Origin: Odiellus spinosus
Taxonomy: Eukaryota; Arthropoda; Arachnida; Opiliones; Phalangiidae
Length of the DNA stretch: 64,000 nt
Reading direction: 5' to 3'
Assembly: GCA_963920705.1 (NCBI GenBank)
Contig: CAWUCO010000268.1
Span: forward strand, 248,001 to 312,000
Shown piece by piece: positions 24,607-36,940 of the stretch (the stretch's first letter is position 1; each line of letters opens with the position of its first letter). A program made the translations under genes and the position numbers. Under the pieces are notes generated by a model. The model did no database searches, was not told the DNA's origin, and saw nothing but the letters and a program-made list of their open reading frames with translations.

Positions 24607-26138
24607 GCAATTTAGACAAAACCAAAGTCATTCGAAAGAGCAATTAATGGACAGTCTAAATAACAAGAGTTTTCAAAAATCCGTTGAAAAACAAGAAAAA
24701 TGTGGCCAATTCAAGAAATCATAGAATATCAAAATAGTCAAATTTCAGATTTTAAAAATTCGCTTTTTGATATTAGATGTTTTTTGAATTGTCCATATTT
24801 TCCATGTTTTTCAACGGATTTTCCAAAACTCTTGATTTTCAGATAGACCAATATTTGCTCTTTCGAGTGGTCTTAATTTTGTCTAAATCGCTTAAAAATC
24901 AAAAGTTTTGTGTCCATTTGAATCCAATAATCTTGGATTTTTAAGTGTTTTTGCTTTATTTTAACCAATTTTATATTTGTCACAATTTTGCAATTTAGAC
25001 AAAACCAAAGTCATTCGAAAGAGCAATTAAAGGACAGTCTAAATAATAAGAGTTTTCAAAAATCCGTTGAAAAACAAGAAAAATATGGCCAATTCAAGAA
25101 ATCATACAATATCAAAATAGTCAAATTTCAGATTTTAAAAATTCGCTTTTTGATATTAGATGTTTTTTGAATTGTCCATATTTTCCATGTTTTTTAACGG
25201 ATTTTCCAAAACTCTTGTTTTTTAGATAGACCAATATTTGCTCTTTCGAGTGGTCTTAATTTTGTCTTAATCGCTTAAAAATCAAAAGTTTTGTGTCCAT
25301 TTTAATCCAATAATCTTGGATTTTTAAGTGTTTTTGCTTTATTTTAACCAATTTTATATTTGTCACAATTTTGCAATTTAGACAAAACCAAAGTCATTCG
25401 AAAGAGCAATTAATGGACAGTCTAAATAACAAGAGTTTTCAAAAATCCGTTGAAAAACAAGAAAAATGTGGCCAATTCAAGAAATCATAGAATATCAAAA
25501 TAGTCAAATTTCAGATTTTAAAAATTCGCTTTTTGATATTAGATGTTTTTTGAATTGTCCATATTTTCCATGTTTTTCAACGGATTTTCCAAAACTCTTG
25601 ATTTTCAGATAGACCAATATTTGCTCTTTCGAGTGGTCTTAATTTTGTCTAAATCGCTTAAAAATCAAAAGTTTTGTGTCCATTTTAATCCAATAATCTT
25701 GGATTTTTAAGTGTTTTTGCTTTATTTTAACCAATTTTATATTTGTCACAATTTTGCAATTTAGACAAAACCAAAGTCATTCGAAAGAGCAATTAAAGGA
25801 CAGTCTAAATAATAAGAGTTTTCAAAAATCCGTTGAAAAACAAGAAAAATATGGCCAATTCAAGAAATCATACAATATCAAAATAGTCAAATTTCAGATT
25901 TTAAAAATTCGCTTTTTGATATTAGATGTTTTTTGAATTGTCCATATTTTCCATGTTTTTTAACGGATTTTCCAAAACTCTTGTTTTTTAGATAGACCAA
26001 TATTTGCTCTTTCGAGTGGTCTTAATTTTGTCTTAATCGCTTAAAAATCAAAAGTTTTGTGTCCATTTTAATCCAATAATCTTGGATTTTTAAGTGTTTT
26101 TGCTTTATTTGAACCAATTTTATATTTGTCACAATTTT
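24607..26138 (+). repeat. Dimeric higher-order repeat with TAG and AAAGGAC marks (766 bp, two copies)
   Basis: Units 24607-25372 and 25373-26138 each contain a TGT-type monomer with AATCATAGAAT, which closes the frame, followed by a monomer with AATTAAAGGACAG, AATAATAAG, TTTTTTAACGG and TTGTCTTAATCGC. All recur 766 bp apart. The second monomer has the AATAATAAG mark that is typical of the - half. Confidence 0.85.
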
Positions 26139-27285
26139 GCAATTTAGACAAAACCAAAGTCATTCAAAAGAGCAACTAATGGACAGTCTAAATAATAAGA
26201 GTTTTCAAAAATCCGTTGAAAAACAAGAAAAATATGGCCAATTCAAGAAATCATACAATATCAAAATAGTCAAATTTCAGATTTTAAGAATTCGCTTTTT
26301 GATATTAGATGCTTTTTGAATTGTCCATATTTTCCATGTTTTTCAACGGATTATCCAAAACTCTTGTTTTTTAGATAGACCAATATTTGCTCTTTCGAGT
26401 GGTCTTAATTTTGTCTAAATCGCTTAAAAATCAAAAGTTTTGTGTCCATTTGAATCCAATAATCTTGGATTTTTAAGTGTTTTTGCTTTATTTTAACCAA
26501 TTTTATATTTGTCACAAATTTGCAATTTAGACAAAACCAAAGTCATTCGAAAGAGCAATTAATGGACAGTCTAAATAACAAGAGTTTTCAAAAATCCGTT
26601 GAAAAACAAGAAAAATGTGGCCAGTTCAAGAAATCATACAATATCAAAATAGTCAAATTTCAGATTTTAAAAATTCGCTTTTTGATATTAGATGTTTTTT
26701 GAATTGTCCATATTTTCCATGTTTTTCAATGGATTTTCCAAAACTCTTGTTTTTTAGATAGACCAATATTTGCTCTTTCGAGTGGTCTTAATTTTGTCTA
26801 AATCGCTTAAAAATCAAAAGTTTTGTGTCCATTTGAATCCAATAATCTTGGATTTTTAAGTGTTTTTGCTTTATTTTAACCAATTTTATATTTGTCACAA
26901 TTTTGCAATTTAGACAAAACCAAAGTCATTCGAAAGAGCAATTAATGGACAGTCTAAATAACAAGAGTTTTCAAAAATCCGTTGAAAAACAAGAAAAATA
27001 TGGCCAATTCAAGAAATCATACAATATCAAAATAGTCAAATTTCAGATTTTAAAAATTCGCTTTTTGATATTAGATGTTTTTTGAATTGTCCATATTTTC
27101 CATGTTTTTTAACGGATTTTCCAAAACTCTTGATTTTCAGATAGACCAATATTTGCTCTTTCGAGTGGTCTTAATTTTGTCTAAATCGCTTAAAAATCAA
27201 AAGTTTTGTGTCCATTTTAATCCAATAATCTTGGATTTTTAAGTGTTTTTGCTTTATTTTAACCAATTTTATATTTGTCACAATT

Positions 27286-27574
27286 TTGCAATTTAGACAA
27301 AACCAAAGTCATTCGAAAGAGCAATTAATGGACAGTCTAGATAATAAGAGTTTTCAAAAATCCGTTGAAAAACAAGAAAAATATGGCCAATTCAAAAAAC
27401 ATCTAATATCAAAAAGCGAATTTTGAAAATCTGAAATTTGACTATTTTGATATTGTATGGTTTCTTGAATTGGCCATATTTTTCTTGTTTTTCAACGGAT
27501 TTTTGAAAACTCTTATTATTTAGACTGTCCATTAATTGCTCTTTCGAATGACTTTGGTTTTGTCTAAATTGCAA
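27286..27574. other. Head-to-head orientation switch (fold-back palindrome)
   Basis: The left arm of the last + monomer (27286-27395) and the left arm of the first - monomer (27465-27574) are reverse complements with one difference seen (CTAGAT versus CTAAAT). They flank a 69-bp asymmetric centre, 27396-27464, with the axis near 27430. The reading changes from left arm to reversed right arm at CAATTCAA (27388-27395). This 8-mer is shared by the left arm and the reverse complement of the right arm, so it is the microhomology at which the strands swapped. Beyond the arms the linkers also mirror each other with few differences, until a 9-bp deletion near 27755 breaks register. This is the only orientation change in the window. 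Confidence 0.95.
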
Positions 27575-30500
27575 AATTGTGACAATTATAAAATTGGTTA
27601 AAATTAAGCAAAAACACTTAAAAATCCAAGATTATTGGATTCAAATGGACACAAAACTTTTGATTTTTAAGCGATTTAGACAAAATTAAGACCACTCGAA
27701 AGAGCAAATATTGGTCTATCTGAAAATCAAGAGTTTTGGAAAATCCGTTGAAAAATATGGACAATTCAAAAAACATCTAATATCAAAAAGCGAATTTTTA
27801 AAATCTGAAATTTGACTATTTTGATATTCTATGGTTTCTTGAATTGGCCATATTTTTCTTGTTTTTCAACGGATTTTTGAAAACTCTTATTATTTAGACT
27901 GTCCATTAATTGCTCTTTCGAATGACTTTGGTTTTGTCTAAATTGCAAAATTGTGACAAATATAAAATTGGTTAAAATTAAGCAAAAACACTTAAAAATA
28001 TAAGATTATTGGATTCAAATGGACACAAAACTTTTGATTTTTAAGCGATTTAGACAAAATTAAGACCACTCGAAAGAGCAAATATTGGTCTATCTGAAAA
28101 TCAAGAGTTTTGGAAAATCCGTTGAAAAACATGGAAAATATATCCAATTCAAAAAACATCTAATATCAAAAAGCGAATTTTTAAAATCTGAAATTTGACC
28201 TTTTTGATATTGTATGGTGTCTTGAATTGGCCATATTTTTCTTGTTTTTCAACGGATTTTTGAAAACTCTTATTATTTAGACTGTCCATTAATTGCTCTT
28301 TCTAATGACTTTGGTTTTGTCTAAATTGCAAAATTGTGACAATTATAAAATTGGTTAAAATTAAGCAAAAACACTTAAAAATCCAAGATTATTACATTCA
28401 AATGGACACAAAACTTTTGATTTTTAAGCGATTTAGACAAAATTAAACCACTCGAAAGAGCAAATATTGGTCTATCTAAAAAACATGAGTTTTGGAAAAT
28501 CCCTTGAAAAACATGGAAAATATGGACAATTCAAAAAACATCTAATATCAAAAAGCGAATTTTGAAAATCTGAAATTTGACTATTTTGATATTCTATGAT
28601 TTGTTGAATTGGCCATATTTTTCTTGTTTTTCAACGGATTTTTGAAAACTCTTATTATTTAGACTGTCCATTAATTGCTCTTTCGAATGACTTTGGTTTT
28701 GTCTAAATTGCAAAATTGTGACAAATATAAAATTGGTTAAAATTAAGCAAAAACACTTAAAAATCCAAGATTATTGGATTCAAATGGACACAAAACTTTT
28801 GATTTTTAAGCGATTTAGACAAAATTAAGACCACTCGAAAGAGCAAATATTGGTCTATCTGAAAATCAAGAGTTTTGGAAAATCCGTTGAAAAACATGGA
28901 AAATATATCCAATTCAAAAAACATCTAATATCAAAAAGCGAATTTTTAAAATCTGAAATTTGACTATTTTGATATTGTATGATTTCTTGAATTGGCCATA
29001 TTTTTCTTGTTTTTCAACGGATTTTTGAAAACTCTTGTTATTTAGACTGTCCATTAATTGCTCTTTCGAATGACTTTGGCTTTGTCTAAATTGCAAAATT
29101 GTGACAATTATAAAATTGGTTAAAATTAAGCAAAAACACTTAAAAATCCAAGATTATTACATTCAAATGGACACAAAACTTTTGATTTTTAAGCGATTTA
29201 GACAAAATTAAACCACTCGAAAGAGCAAATATTGGTCTATCTAAAAAACATGAGTTTTGGAAAATCCCTTGAAAAACATGGAAAATATGGACAATTCAAA
29301 AAACATCTAATATCAAAAAGCGAATTTTGAAAATATGAAATTTGACTATTTTGATATTCTATGATTTGTTGAATTGGCCATATTTTTCTTGTTTTTCAAC
29401 GGATTTTTGAAAACTCTTATTATTAAGACTGTCCATTAATTGCTCTTTCGAATGACTTTGGTTTTGTCTAAATTGCAAAATTGTGACAAATATAAAATTG
29501 ATTAAAATTAAGCAAAAACACTTAAAAATCCAAGATTATTGGATTCAAATGATCACAAAACTTTTGATTTTTAAGCGATTTAGACAAAATTAAGACCACT
29601 CGAAAGAGCAAATATTGGTCTATCTGAAAATCAAGAGTTTTGGAAAATCCGTTGAAAAACATGGAAAATATATCCAATTCAAAAAACATCTAATATCAAA
29701 AAGCGAATTTTTAAAATCTGAAATTTGACTATTTTGATATTGTATGGTTTCTTGAATTGGCCATATTTTTCTTGTTTTTCAACGGATTTTTGAAAACTCT
29801 TATTATTTAGACTGTCCATTAATTGCTCTTTCGAATGACTTTGGTTTTGTCTAAATTGCAAAATTGTGACAATTATAAAATTGGTTAAAATTAAGCAAAA
29901 ACACTTAAAAATCCAAGATTATTGGATTCAAATGGACACCAAACTTTTGATTTTTAAGCGATTTAGACAAAATTAAGACCACTCGAAAGAGCAAATATTG
30001 GTCTATCTGAAAATCAAGAGTTTTGGAAAATCCGTTGAAAAATATGGACAATTCAAAAAACATCTAATATCAAAAAGCGAATTTTGAAAATCTGAAATTT
30101 GACTATTTTGATATTCTATGATTTCTTGAATTGGCCATATTTTTCTTGTTTTTCAACGGATTTTTGAAAACTCTTATTATTAAGACTGTCCATTAATTGC
30201 TCTTTCGAATGACTTTGGTTTTGTCTAAATTGCAAAATTGTGACAAATATAAAATTGGTTAAAATTAAGCAAAAACACTTAAAAATCCAAGATTATTGGA
30301 TTCAAATGGACACAAAACTTTTGATTTTTAAGCGATTTAGAGAAAATTAAGACCACTCGAAAGAGCAAATATTGGTCTATCTGAAAATCAAGAGTTTTGG
30401 AAAATCCGTTGAAAAACATGGAAAATATATCCAATTCAAAAAACATCTAATATCAAAAAGCGAATTTTTAAAATCTGAAATTTGACTATTTTGATATTGT

Positions 30501-31900
30501 ATGGTTTCTTGAATTGGCCATATTTTTCTTGTTTTTCAACGGATTTTTGAAAACTCTTATTATTAAGACTGTCCATTAATTGCTCTTTCGAATGACTTTG
30601 GTTTTGTCTAAATTGCAAAATTGTGACAAATATAAAATTGATTAAAATTAAGCAAAAACACTTAAAAATCCAAGATTATTGGATTCAAATGGACACAAAA
30701 CTTTTGATTTTTAAGCGATTTAGACAAAATTAAGACCATTCGAAAGAGCAAATATTGGTCTATCTGAAAATCAAGAGTTTTGGAAAATCCGTTGAAAAAC
30801 ATGGAAAATATATGCAATTCAAAAAACATCTAATATCAAAAAGCGAATTTTTAAAATCTGAAATTTGACTATTTTGATATTGTATGGTTTCTTGAATTGG
30901 CCATATTTTTCTTGTTTTTCAACGGATTTTTGAAAACTCTTATTATTTAGACTGTCCATTAATTGCTCTTTCGAATGACTTTGGTTTTGTCTAAATTGCA
31001 AAATTGTGACAAATATAAAATTGATTAAAATTAAGCAAAAACACTTAAAAATCCAAGATTATTGGATTCAAATGGACACAACACTTTTGATTTTTAAGCG
31101 ATTTAGACAAAATTAAGACCACTCGAAAGAGCAAATATTGGTCTATCTGAAAATCAAGAGTTTTGGAAAATCCGTTGAAAAACATGGAAAATATATCCAA
31201 TTCAAAAAACATCTAATATCAAAAAGCGAATTTTTAAAATCTGAAATTTGACTATTTCGATATTGTATGGTTTCTTGAATTGGCCATATTTTTCTTGTTT
31301 TTCAACGGATTTTTGAAAACTCTTATTATTTAGACTGTCCATTAATTGCTCTTTCGAATGGCTTTGGTTTTGTCTAAATTGCAAAATTGTGACAATTATA
31401 AAATTGGTTAAAATTAAGCAAAAACACTTAAAAATCCAAGATTATTGGATTAAAATGGACCCAAAACTTTTGATTTTTAAGCGATTTAGACAAAATTAAA
31501 AACCACTCGAAAGAGCAAATATTGGTCTATCTGAAAATCAAGAGTTTTGGAAAATCCGTTGAAAAACATGGAAAATATGGACAATTCAAAAAACATCTAA
31601 TATCAAAAAGCGAATTTTGAAAATCTGAAATTTGACTATTTTGATATTCTATGATTTCTTGAATTGGCCATATTTTTCTTGTTTTTCAACGGATTTTTGA
31701 AAACTCTTATTATTTAGACTGTCCATTAATTGCTCTTTCGAATGACTTTGGTTTTGTCTAAATTGCAAAATTGTGACAAATATAAAATTGGTTAAAATTA
31801 AGCAAAAACGCTTAAAAATCGAAGATTATTGGATTAAAATGGACACAAAACTTTTGATTTTTAAGCGATTTAGACAAAATTAAAAACCACTCGAAAGAGC
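27396..31900 (-). repeat. Irregular - monomers next to the switch
   Basis: The monomers here depart most from 383 bp. Two copies lack 9 bp in the right arm (GTTGAAAAATATGGAC near 27755 and 30042, where others read GTTGAAAAACATGGAAAATATGGAC in two pieces). They lie 2,287 bp apart, about six monomers, suggesting a duplicated block. Many copies have CTGAAAATCAAGAG and ATATATCCAATTC on the + strand, and two have an extra base in AATTAAAAACCACTCG near 31498 and 31885. Confidence 0.75.
28140..29669 (-). repeat. Dimer duplication (765 bp) near the switch
   Basis: ATATATCCAATTC (about 28139 and 28904), ATTACATTCAAATGG (28391 and 29156), AAATTAAACCACTCG (about 28440 and 29205) and AAATCCCTTG (about 28497 and 29263) recur 765 bp apart. 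They define two consecutive two-monomer units. GTATGGTGTC near 28216 is private to the first. Confidence 0.75.
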
Positions 31901-31929
31901 AAATATTGGTCTATCTGAAAATCAAGAGT

Positions 31930-34900
31930 TTTGGAAAATCCGTTGAAAAACATGGAAAATATGGACAATTCAAAAAACATCTAATATCAAAAAGCGAATT
32001 TTTAAAATCTGAAATTTGACTATTTTGATATTCTATGATTTCTTGAATTGGCCATATTTTTCTTGTTTTTCAACGGATTTTTGAAAACTCTTATTATTTA
32101 GACTGTCCATTAATTGCTCTTTCGAATGACTTTGATTTTGTCTAAATTGCAAAATTGTGACCAATATAAAATTGGTTAAAATTAAGCAAAAACGCTTAAA
32201 AATCCAAGATTATTGGATTAAAATGGACACAAAACTTTTGATTTTAAAGCGATTTAGACAAAATTAAGACCACTCGAAAGAGCAAATATTGGTCTATCTG
32301 AAAATCAAGAGTTTTGGAAAATCCGTTGAAAAACATGGAAAATATGGACAATTCAAAAAACATCTAATATCAAAAAGCGAATTTTTAAAATCTGAAATTT
32401 GACTATTTTGATATTGTATGGTTTCTTGAATTGGCCATATTTTTCTTGTTTTTCAACGGATTTTTGAAAACTCTTATTATTTAGACTGTCCATTAATTGC
32501 TCTTTCGAATGACTTTGGTTTTGTCTAAATTGCAAAATTGTGACCAATATAAAATTGGTTAAAATTAAGCAAAAACACTTAAAAATCCAAGATTATTGGA
32601 TTCAAATGGACACAAAACTTTTGATTTTTAAGCGATTTAGACAAAATTAAGACCACTCGAAAGAGCAAATATTGGTCTATCTAAAAAACAAGAGTTTTGG
32701 AAAATCCGTTGAAAAACATGGAAAATATGGACAATTCAAAAAACATCTAATATCAAAAAGCGAATTTTTAAAATCTGAAATTTGACTATTTTGATATTGT
32801 ATGGTTTCTTGAATTGGCCATATTTTTCTTGTTTTTCAACGGATTTTTGAAAACTCTTATTATTTAGACTGTCCATTAATTGCTCTTTCGAATGACTGTG
32901 GTTTTGTCTAAATTGCAAAATTGTGACCAATATAAAATTGGTAAAAATTAAGCAAAAACACTTAAAAATCCAAGATTATTGGATTCAAATGGACACAAAA
33001 CTTTTGATTTTTAAGCGATTTAGACAAAATTAAGACCACTCGAAAGAGCAAATATTGGTCTATCTAAAAAACAAGAGTTTTGGAAAATCCATTGAAAAAC
33101 ATGGAAAATATGGACAATTCAAAAAACATCTAATATCAAAAAGCGAATTTTTAAAATCTGAAATTTGACTATTTTGATATTGTATGGTTTCTTGAATTGG
33201 CCATATTTTTCTTGTTTTTCAACGGATTTTTGAAAACTCTTATTATTTAGACTGTCCATTAATTGCTCTTTCGAATGACTTTGGTTTTGTCTAAATTGCA
33301 AAATTGTGACCAATATAAAATTGGTTAAAATTAAGCAAAAACGCTTAAAAATCCAAGATTATTGGATTCAAATGGACACAAAACTTTTGATTTTTAAGCG
33401 ATTTAGACAAAATTAAGACCACTCGAAAGAGCAAATATTGGTCTATCTAAAAAACATGAGTTTTGGAAAATCCCTTGAAAAACATGGAAAATATGGACAA
33501 TTCAAAAAACATCTAATATCAAAAAGCGAATTTTTAAAATCTGAAATTTGACTATTTTGATATTGTATGATTTCTTGAATTGGCCATATTTTTCTTGTTT
33601 TTCAACGGATTTTTGAAAACTCTTATTATTTAGACTGTCCATTAATTGCTCTTTTGAATGACTTTGGTTTTGTCTAAATTGCAAAATTGTGACAAATATA
33701 AAATTGGTTAAAATTAAGCAAAAACACTTAAAAATCCAAGATTATTGGATTCAAATGGACACAAAACTTTTGATTTTTAAGCGATTAAGACAAAATTAAG
33801 ACCACTCGAAAGAGCAAATATTGGTCTATCTAAAAAACAAGAGTTTTGGAAAATCCGTTAAAAAACATGGAAAATATGGACAATTCAAAAAACATCTAAT
33901 ATCAAAAAGCGAATTTTTAAAATCTGAAATTTGACTATTTTGATATTCTATGATTTCTTGAATTGGCCATATTTTTCTTGTTTTTCAACGGATTTTTGAA
34001 AACTCTTATTATTTAGACTGTCCATTAATTGCTCTTTCGAATGACTTTGATTTTGTCTAAATTGCAAAATTGTGACCAATATAAAATTGGTTAAAATTAA
34101 GCAAAAACGCTTAAAAATCCAAGATTATTGGATTAAAATGGACACAAAACTTTTGATTTTAAAGCGATTTAGACAAAATTAAGACCACTCGAAAGAGCAA
34201 ATATTGGTCTATCTGAAAATCAAGAGTTTTGGAAAATCCGTTGAAAAACATGGAAAATATGGACAATTCAAAAAACATCTAATATCAAAAAGCGAATTTT
34301 TAAAATCTGAAATTTGACTATTTTGATATTGTATGGTTTCTTGAATTGGCCATATTTTTCTTGTTTTTCAACGGATTTTTGAAAACTCTTATTATTTAGA
34401 CTGTCCATTAATTGCTCTTTCGAATGACTTTGGTTTTGTCTAAATTGCAAAATTGTGACCAATATAAAATTGGTTAAAATTAAGCAAAAACACTTAAAAA
34501 TCCAAGATTATTGGATTCAAATGGACACAAAACTTTTGATTTTTAAGCGATTTAGACAAAATTAAGACCACTCGAAAGAGCAAATATTGGTCTATCTAAA
34601 AAACAAGAGTTTTGGAAAATCCGTTGAAAAACATGGAAAATATGGACAATTCAAAAAACATCTAATATCAAAAAGCGAATTTTTAAAATCTGAAATTTGA
34701 CTATTTTGATATTGTATGGTTTCTTGAATTGGCCATATTTTTCTTGTTTTTCAACGGATTTTTGAAAACTCTTATTATTTAGACTGTCCATTAATTGCTC
34801 TTTCGAATGACTGTGGTTTTGTCTAAATTGCAAAATTGTGACCAATATAAAATTGGTAAAAATTAAGCAAAAACACTTAAAAATCCAAGATTATTGGATT

Positions 34901-35760
34901 CAAATGGACACAAAACTTTTGATTTTTAAGCGATTTAGACAAAATTAAGACCACTCGAAAGAGCAAATATTGGTCTATCTAAAAAACAAGAGTTTTGGAA
35001 AATCCATTGAAAAACATGGAAAATATGGACAATTCAAAAAACATCTAATATCAAAAAGCGAATTTTTAAAATCTGAAATTTGACTATTTTGATATTGTAT
35101 GGTTTCTTGAATTGGCCATATTTTTCTTGTTTTTCAACGGATTTTTGAAAACTCTTATTATTTAGACTGTCCATTAATTGCTCTTTCGAATGACTTTGGT
35201 TTTGTCTAAATTGCAAAATTGTGACCAATATAAAATTGGTTAAAATTAAGCAAAAACGCTTAAAAATCCAAGATTATTGGATTCAAATGGACACAAAACT
35301 TTTGATTTTTAAGCGATTTAGACAAAATTAAGACCACTCGAAAGAGCAAATATTGGTCTATCTAAAAAACATGAGTTTTGGAAAATCCCTTGAAAAACAT
35401 GGAAAATATGGACAATTCAAAAAACATCTAATATCAAAAAGCGAATTTTTAAAATCTGAAATTTGACTATTTTGATATTGTATGATTTCTTGAATTGGCC
35501 ATATTTTTCTTGTTTTTCAACGGATTTTTGAAAACTCTTATTATTTAGACTGTCCATTAATTGCTCTTTTGAATGACTTTGGTTTTGTCTAAATTGCAAA
35601 ATTGTGACAAATATAAAATTGGTTAAAATTAAGCAAAAACACTTAAAAATCCAAGATTATTGGATTCAAATGGACACAAAACTTTTGATTTTTAAGCGAT
35701 TAAGACAAAATTAAGACCACTCGAAAGAGCAAATATTGGTCTATCTAAAAAACAAGAGTT
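31930..35760 (-). repeat. Five-monomer higher-order repeat, two tandem copies of 1,915 bp
   Basis: The blocks of about 31930-33845 and 33846-35760 share a series of marks at exact 1,915-bp offsets: TTTGATTTTGTC (32132/34047), TTTTAAAGCG (about 32243/34158), GACTGTGG (32893/34808), TTGGTAAAAATT (32938/34853), AATCCATTG (33087/35002), CTCTTTTGAATG (33650/35565) and GTTAAAAAACATGG (33857/35772). Edges are approximate, taken from the last matching and first non-matching sites (CTGAAAATC near 31914; GTATGA versus CTATGA near 35860 and 33945). Confidence 0.88.
34066..34448 (-). repeat. Reference monomer, - orientation (383 bp)
   Basis: A complete - unit: left arm 34321-34448, loop 34291-34320, right arm 34164-34290 and linker 34066-34163. 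The subfamily marks are AATAATAAGAG in the left arm, CCATACAAT at its inner end and ATTGGTCAC just outside it, all read on the - strand. On the + strand its linker/right-arm boundary reads TTTTAAAGCG instead of TTTTTAAGCG, a variant shared with the copy 1,915 bp upstream. The frame extends four codons upstream here because the linker reads TTGGTC rather than TTTGTC. Confidence 0.93.
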
Positions 35761-36559
35761 TTGGAAAATCCGTTAAAAAACATGGAAAATATGGACAATT
35801 CAAAAAACATCTAATATCAAAAAGCGAATTTTTAAAATCTGAAATTTGACTATTTTGATATTGTATGATTTCTTGAATTGGCCATATTTTTCTTGTTTTT
35901 CAACGGATTTTTGAAAACTCTTATTATTTAGACTGTCCATTAATTGCTCTTTCGAATGACTTTGGTTTTGTCTAAATTGCAAAATTGTGACAAATATAAA
36001 ATTGGTTAAAATTAAGCAAAAACACTTAAAAATCCAAGATTATTGGATTCAAATGGACACAAAACTTTTGATTTTTAAGCGATTAAGACAAAATTAAGAC
36101 CACTCGAAAGAGCAAATATTGGTCTATCTAAAAAACAAGAGTTTTGGAAAATCCGTTAAAAAACATGGAAAATATGGACAATTCAAAAAACATCTAATAT
36201 CAAAAAGCGAATTTTTAAAATCTGAAATTTGACTATTTTGATATTGTATGATTTCTTGAATTGGCCATATTTTTCTTGTTTTTCAACGGATTTTTGAAAA
36301 CTCTTATTATTTAGACTGTCCATTAATTGCTCTTTCGAATGACTTTGGTTTTGTCTAAATTGCAAAATTGTGACAAATATAAAATTGGTTAAAATTAAGC
36401 AAAAACACTTAAAAATCCAAGATTATTGGATTCAAATGGATACAAAACTTTTGATTTTTAAGCGATTTAGACAAAATTAAGACCACTCGAAAGAGCAAAT
36501 ATTGGTCTATCTAAAAAACAAGAGTTTTGGAAAATCCGTTGAAAAACATGGAAAATATG

Positions 36560-36940
36560 GACAATTCAAAAAACAACTAATATCAAAAAGCGAATTTTTA
36601 AAATCTGAAATTTGACTATTTTGATATTGTATGGTTTCTTGAATTGGCCATATTTTTCTTGTTTTTCAACGGATTTTTGAAAACTCTTATTATTTAGACT
36701 GTCCATTAATTGCTCTTTCGAATGACTGTGGTTTTGTCTAAATTGCAAAATTGTGACCAATATAAAATTGGTTAAAATTAAGCTAAACACTTAAAAATCC
36801 AAGATTATTGGATTCAAATGGACACAAAACTTTTGATTTTTAAGCGATTTAGACAAAATTAAGACCACTCGAAAGAGCAAATATTGGTCTATCTAAAAAA
36901 CAAGAGTTTTGGAAAATCCATTGAAAAACATGGAAAATAT
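36560..36940 (-). repeat. Minus-array partner of the 21.9-kb variant monomer
   Basis: On the + strand this copy reads AAGCTAAACACTT in the linker, GACTGTGGTTTTG in the left arm and GTATGGTTTC at the inner end. These are the exact complements of the rare marks at 21.9-22.1 kb. It also has an open frame of 74 codons (36566-36790). ACAACTAATATC near 36574 is its private difference. The GACTGTGG mark without the linker deletion also occurs near 32893 and 34808. Confidence 0.85.

Larger units (their letters stand above)
1..27391 (+). repeat. Satellite array, + orientation (about 71 monomers of 383 bp)
   Basis: The same AT-rich unit recurs head to tail with a period of 383 bp; a number of monomers are 382 bp because of single-base deletions. 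The landmark TTGCAATTTAGACAAAACC falls at 105, 488, 871, 1254, 1637 and so on to 27286 in constant orientation. Copies differ at a small set of recurring positions, such as TAT/TGT, AAC/AGC, AAG/AAC, TTAAAA/TTCAAA/TTAAGA, and GTT/GCT before the TTTT-TGA. The window opens inside a monomer: bases 1-106 are the end of a right arm plus a linker. No unique sequence or transposon interrupts the array. It is most likely heterochromatic satellite DNA of a eukaryote; family and species are not recognised. Confidence 0.98.

Noticed and set aside
27286-27574. Pure fold-back sequencing artefact
   Set aside because: The flanks are different subfamilies with different higher-order repeats and cannot be two passes of the same molecule. 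A scaffold misjoin is not excluded.
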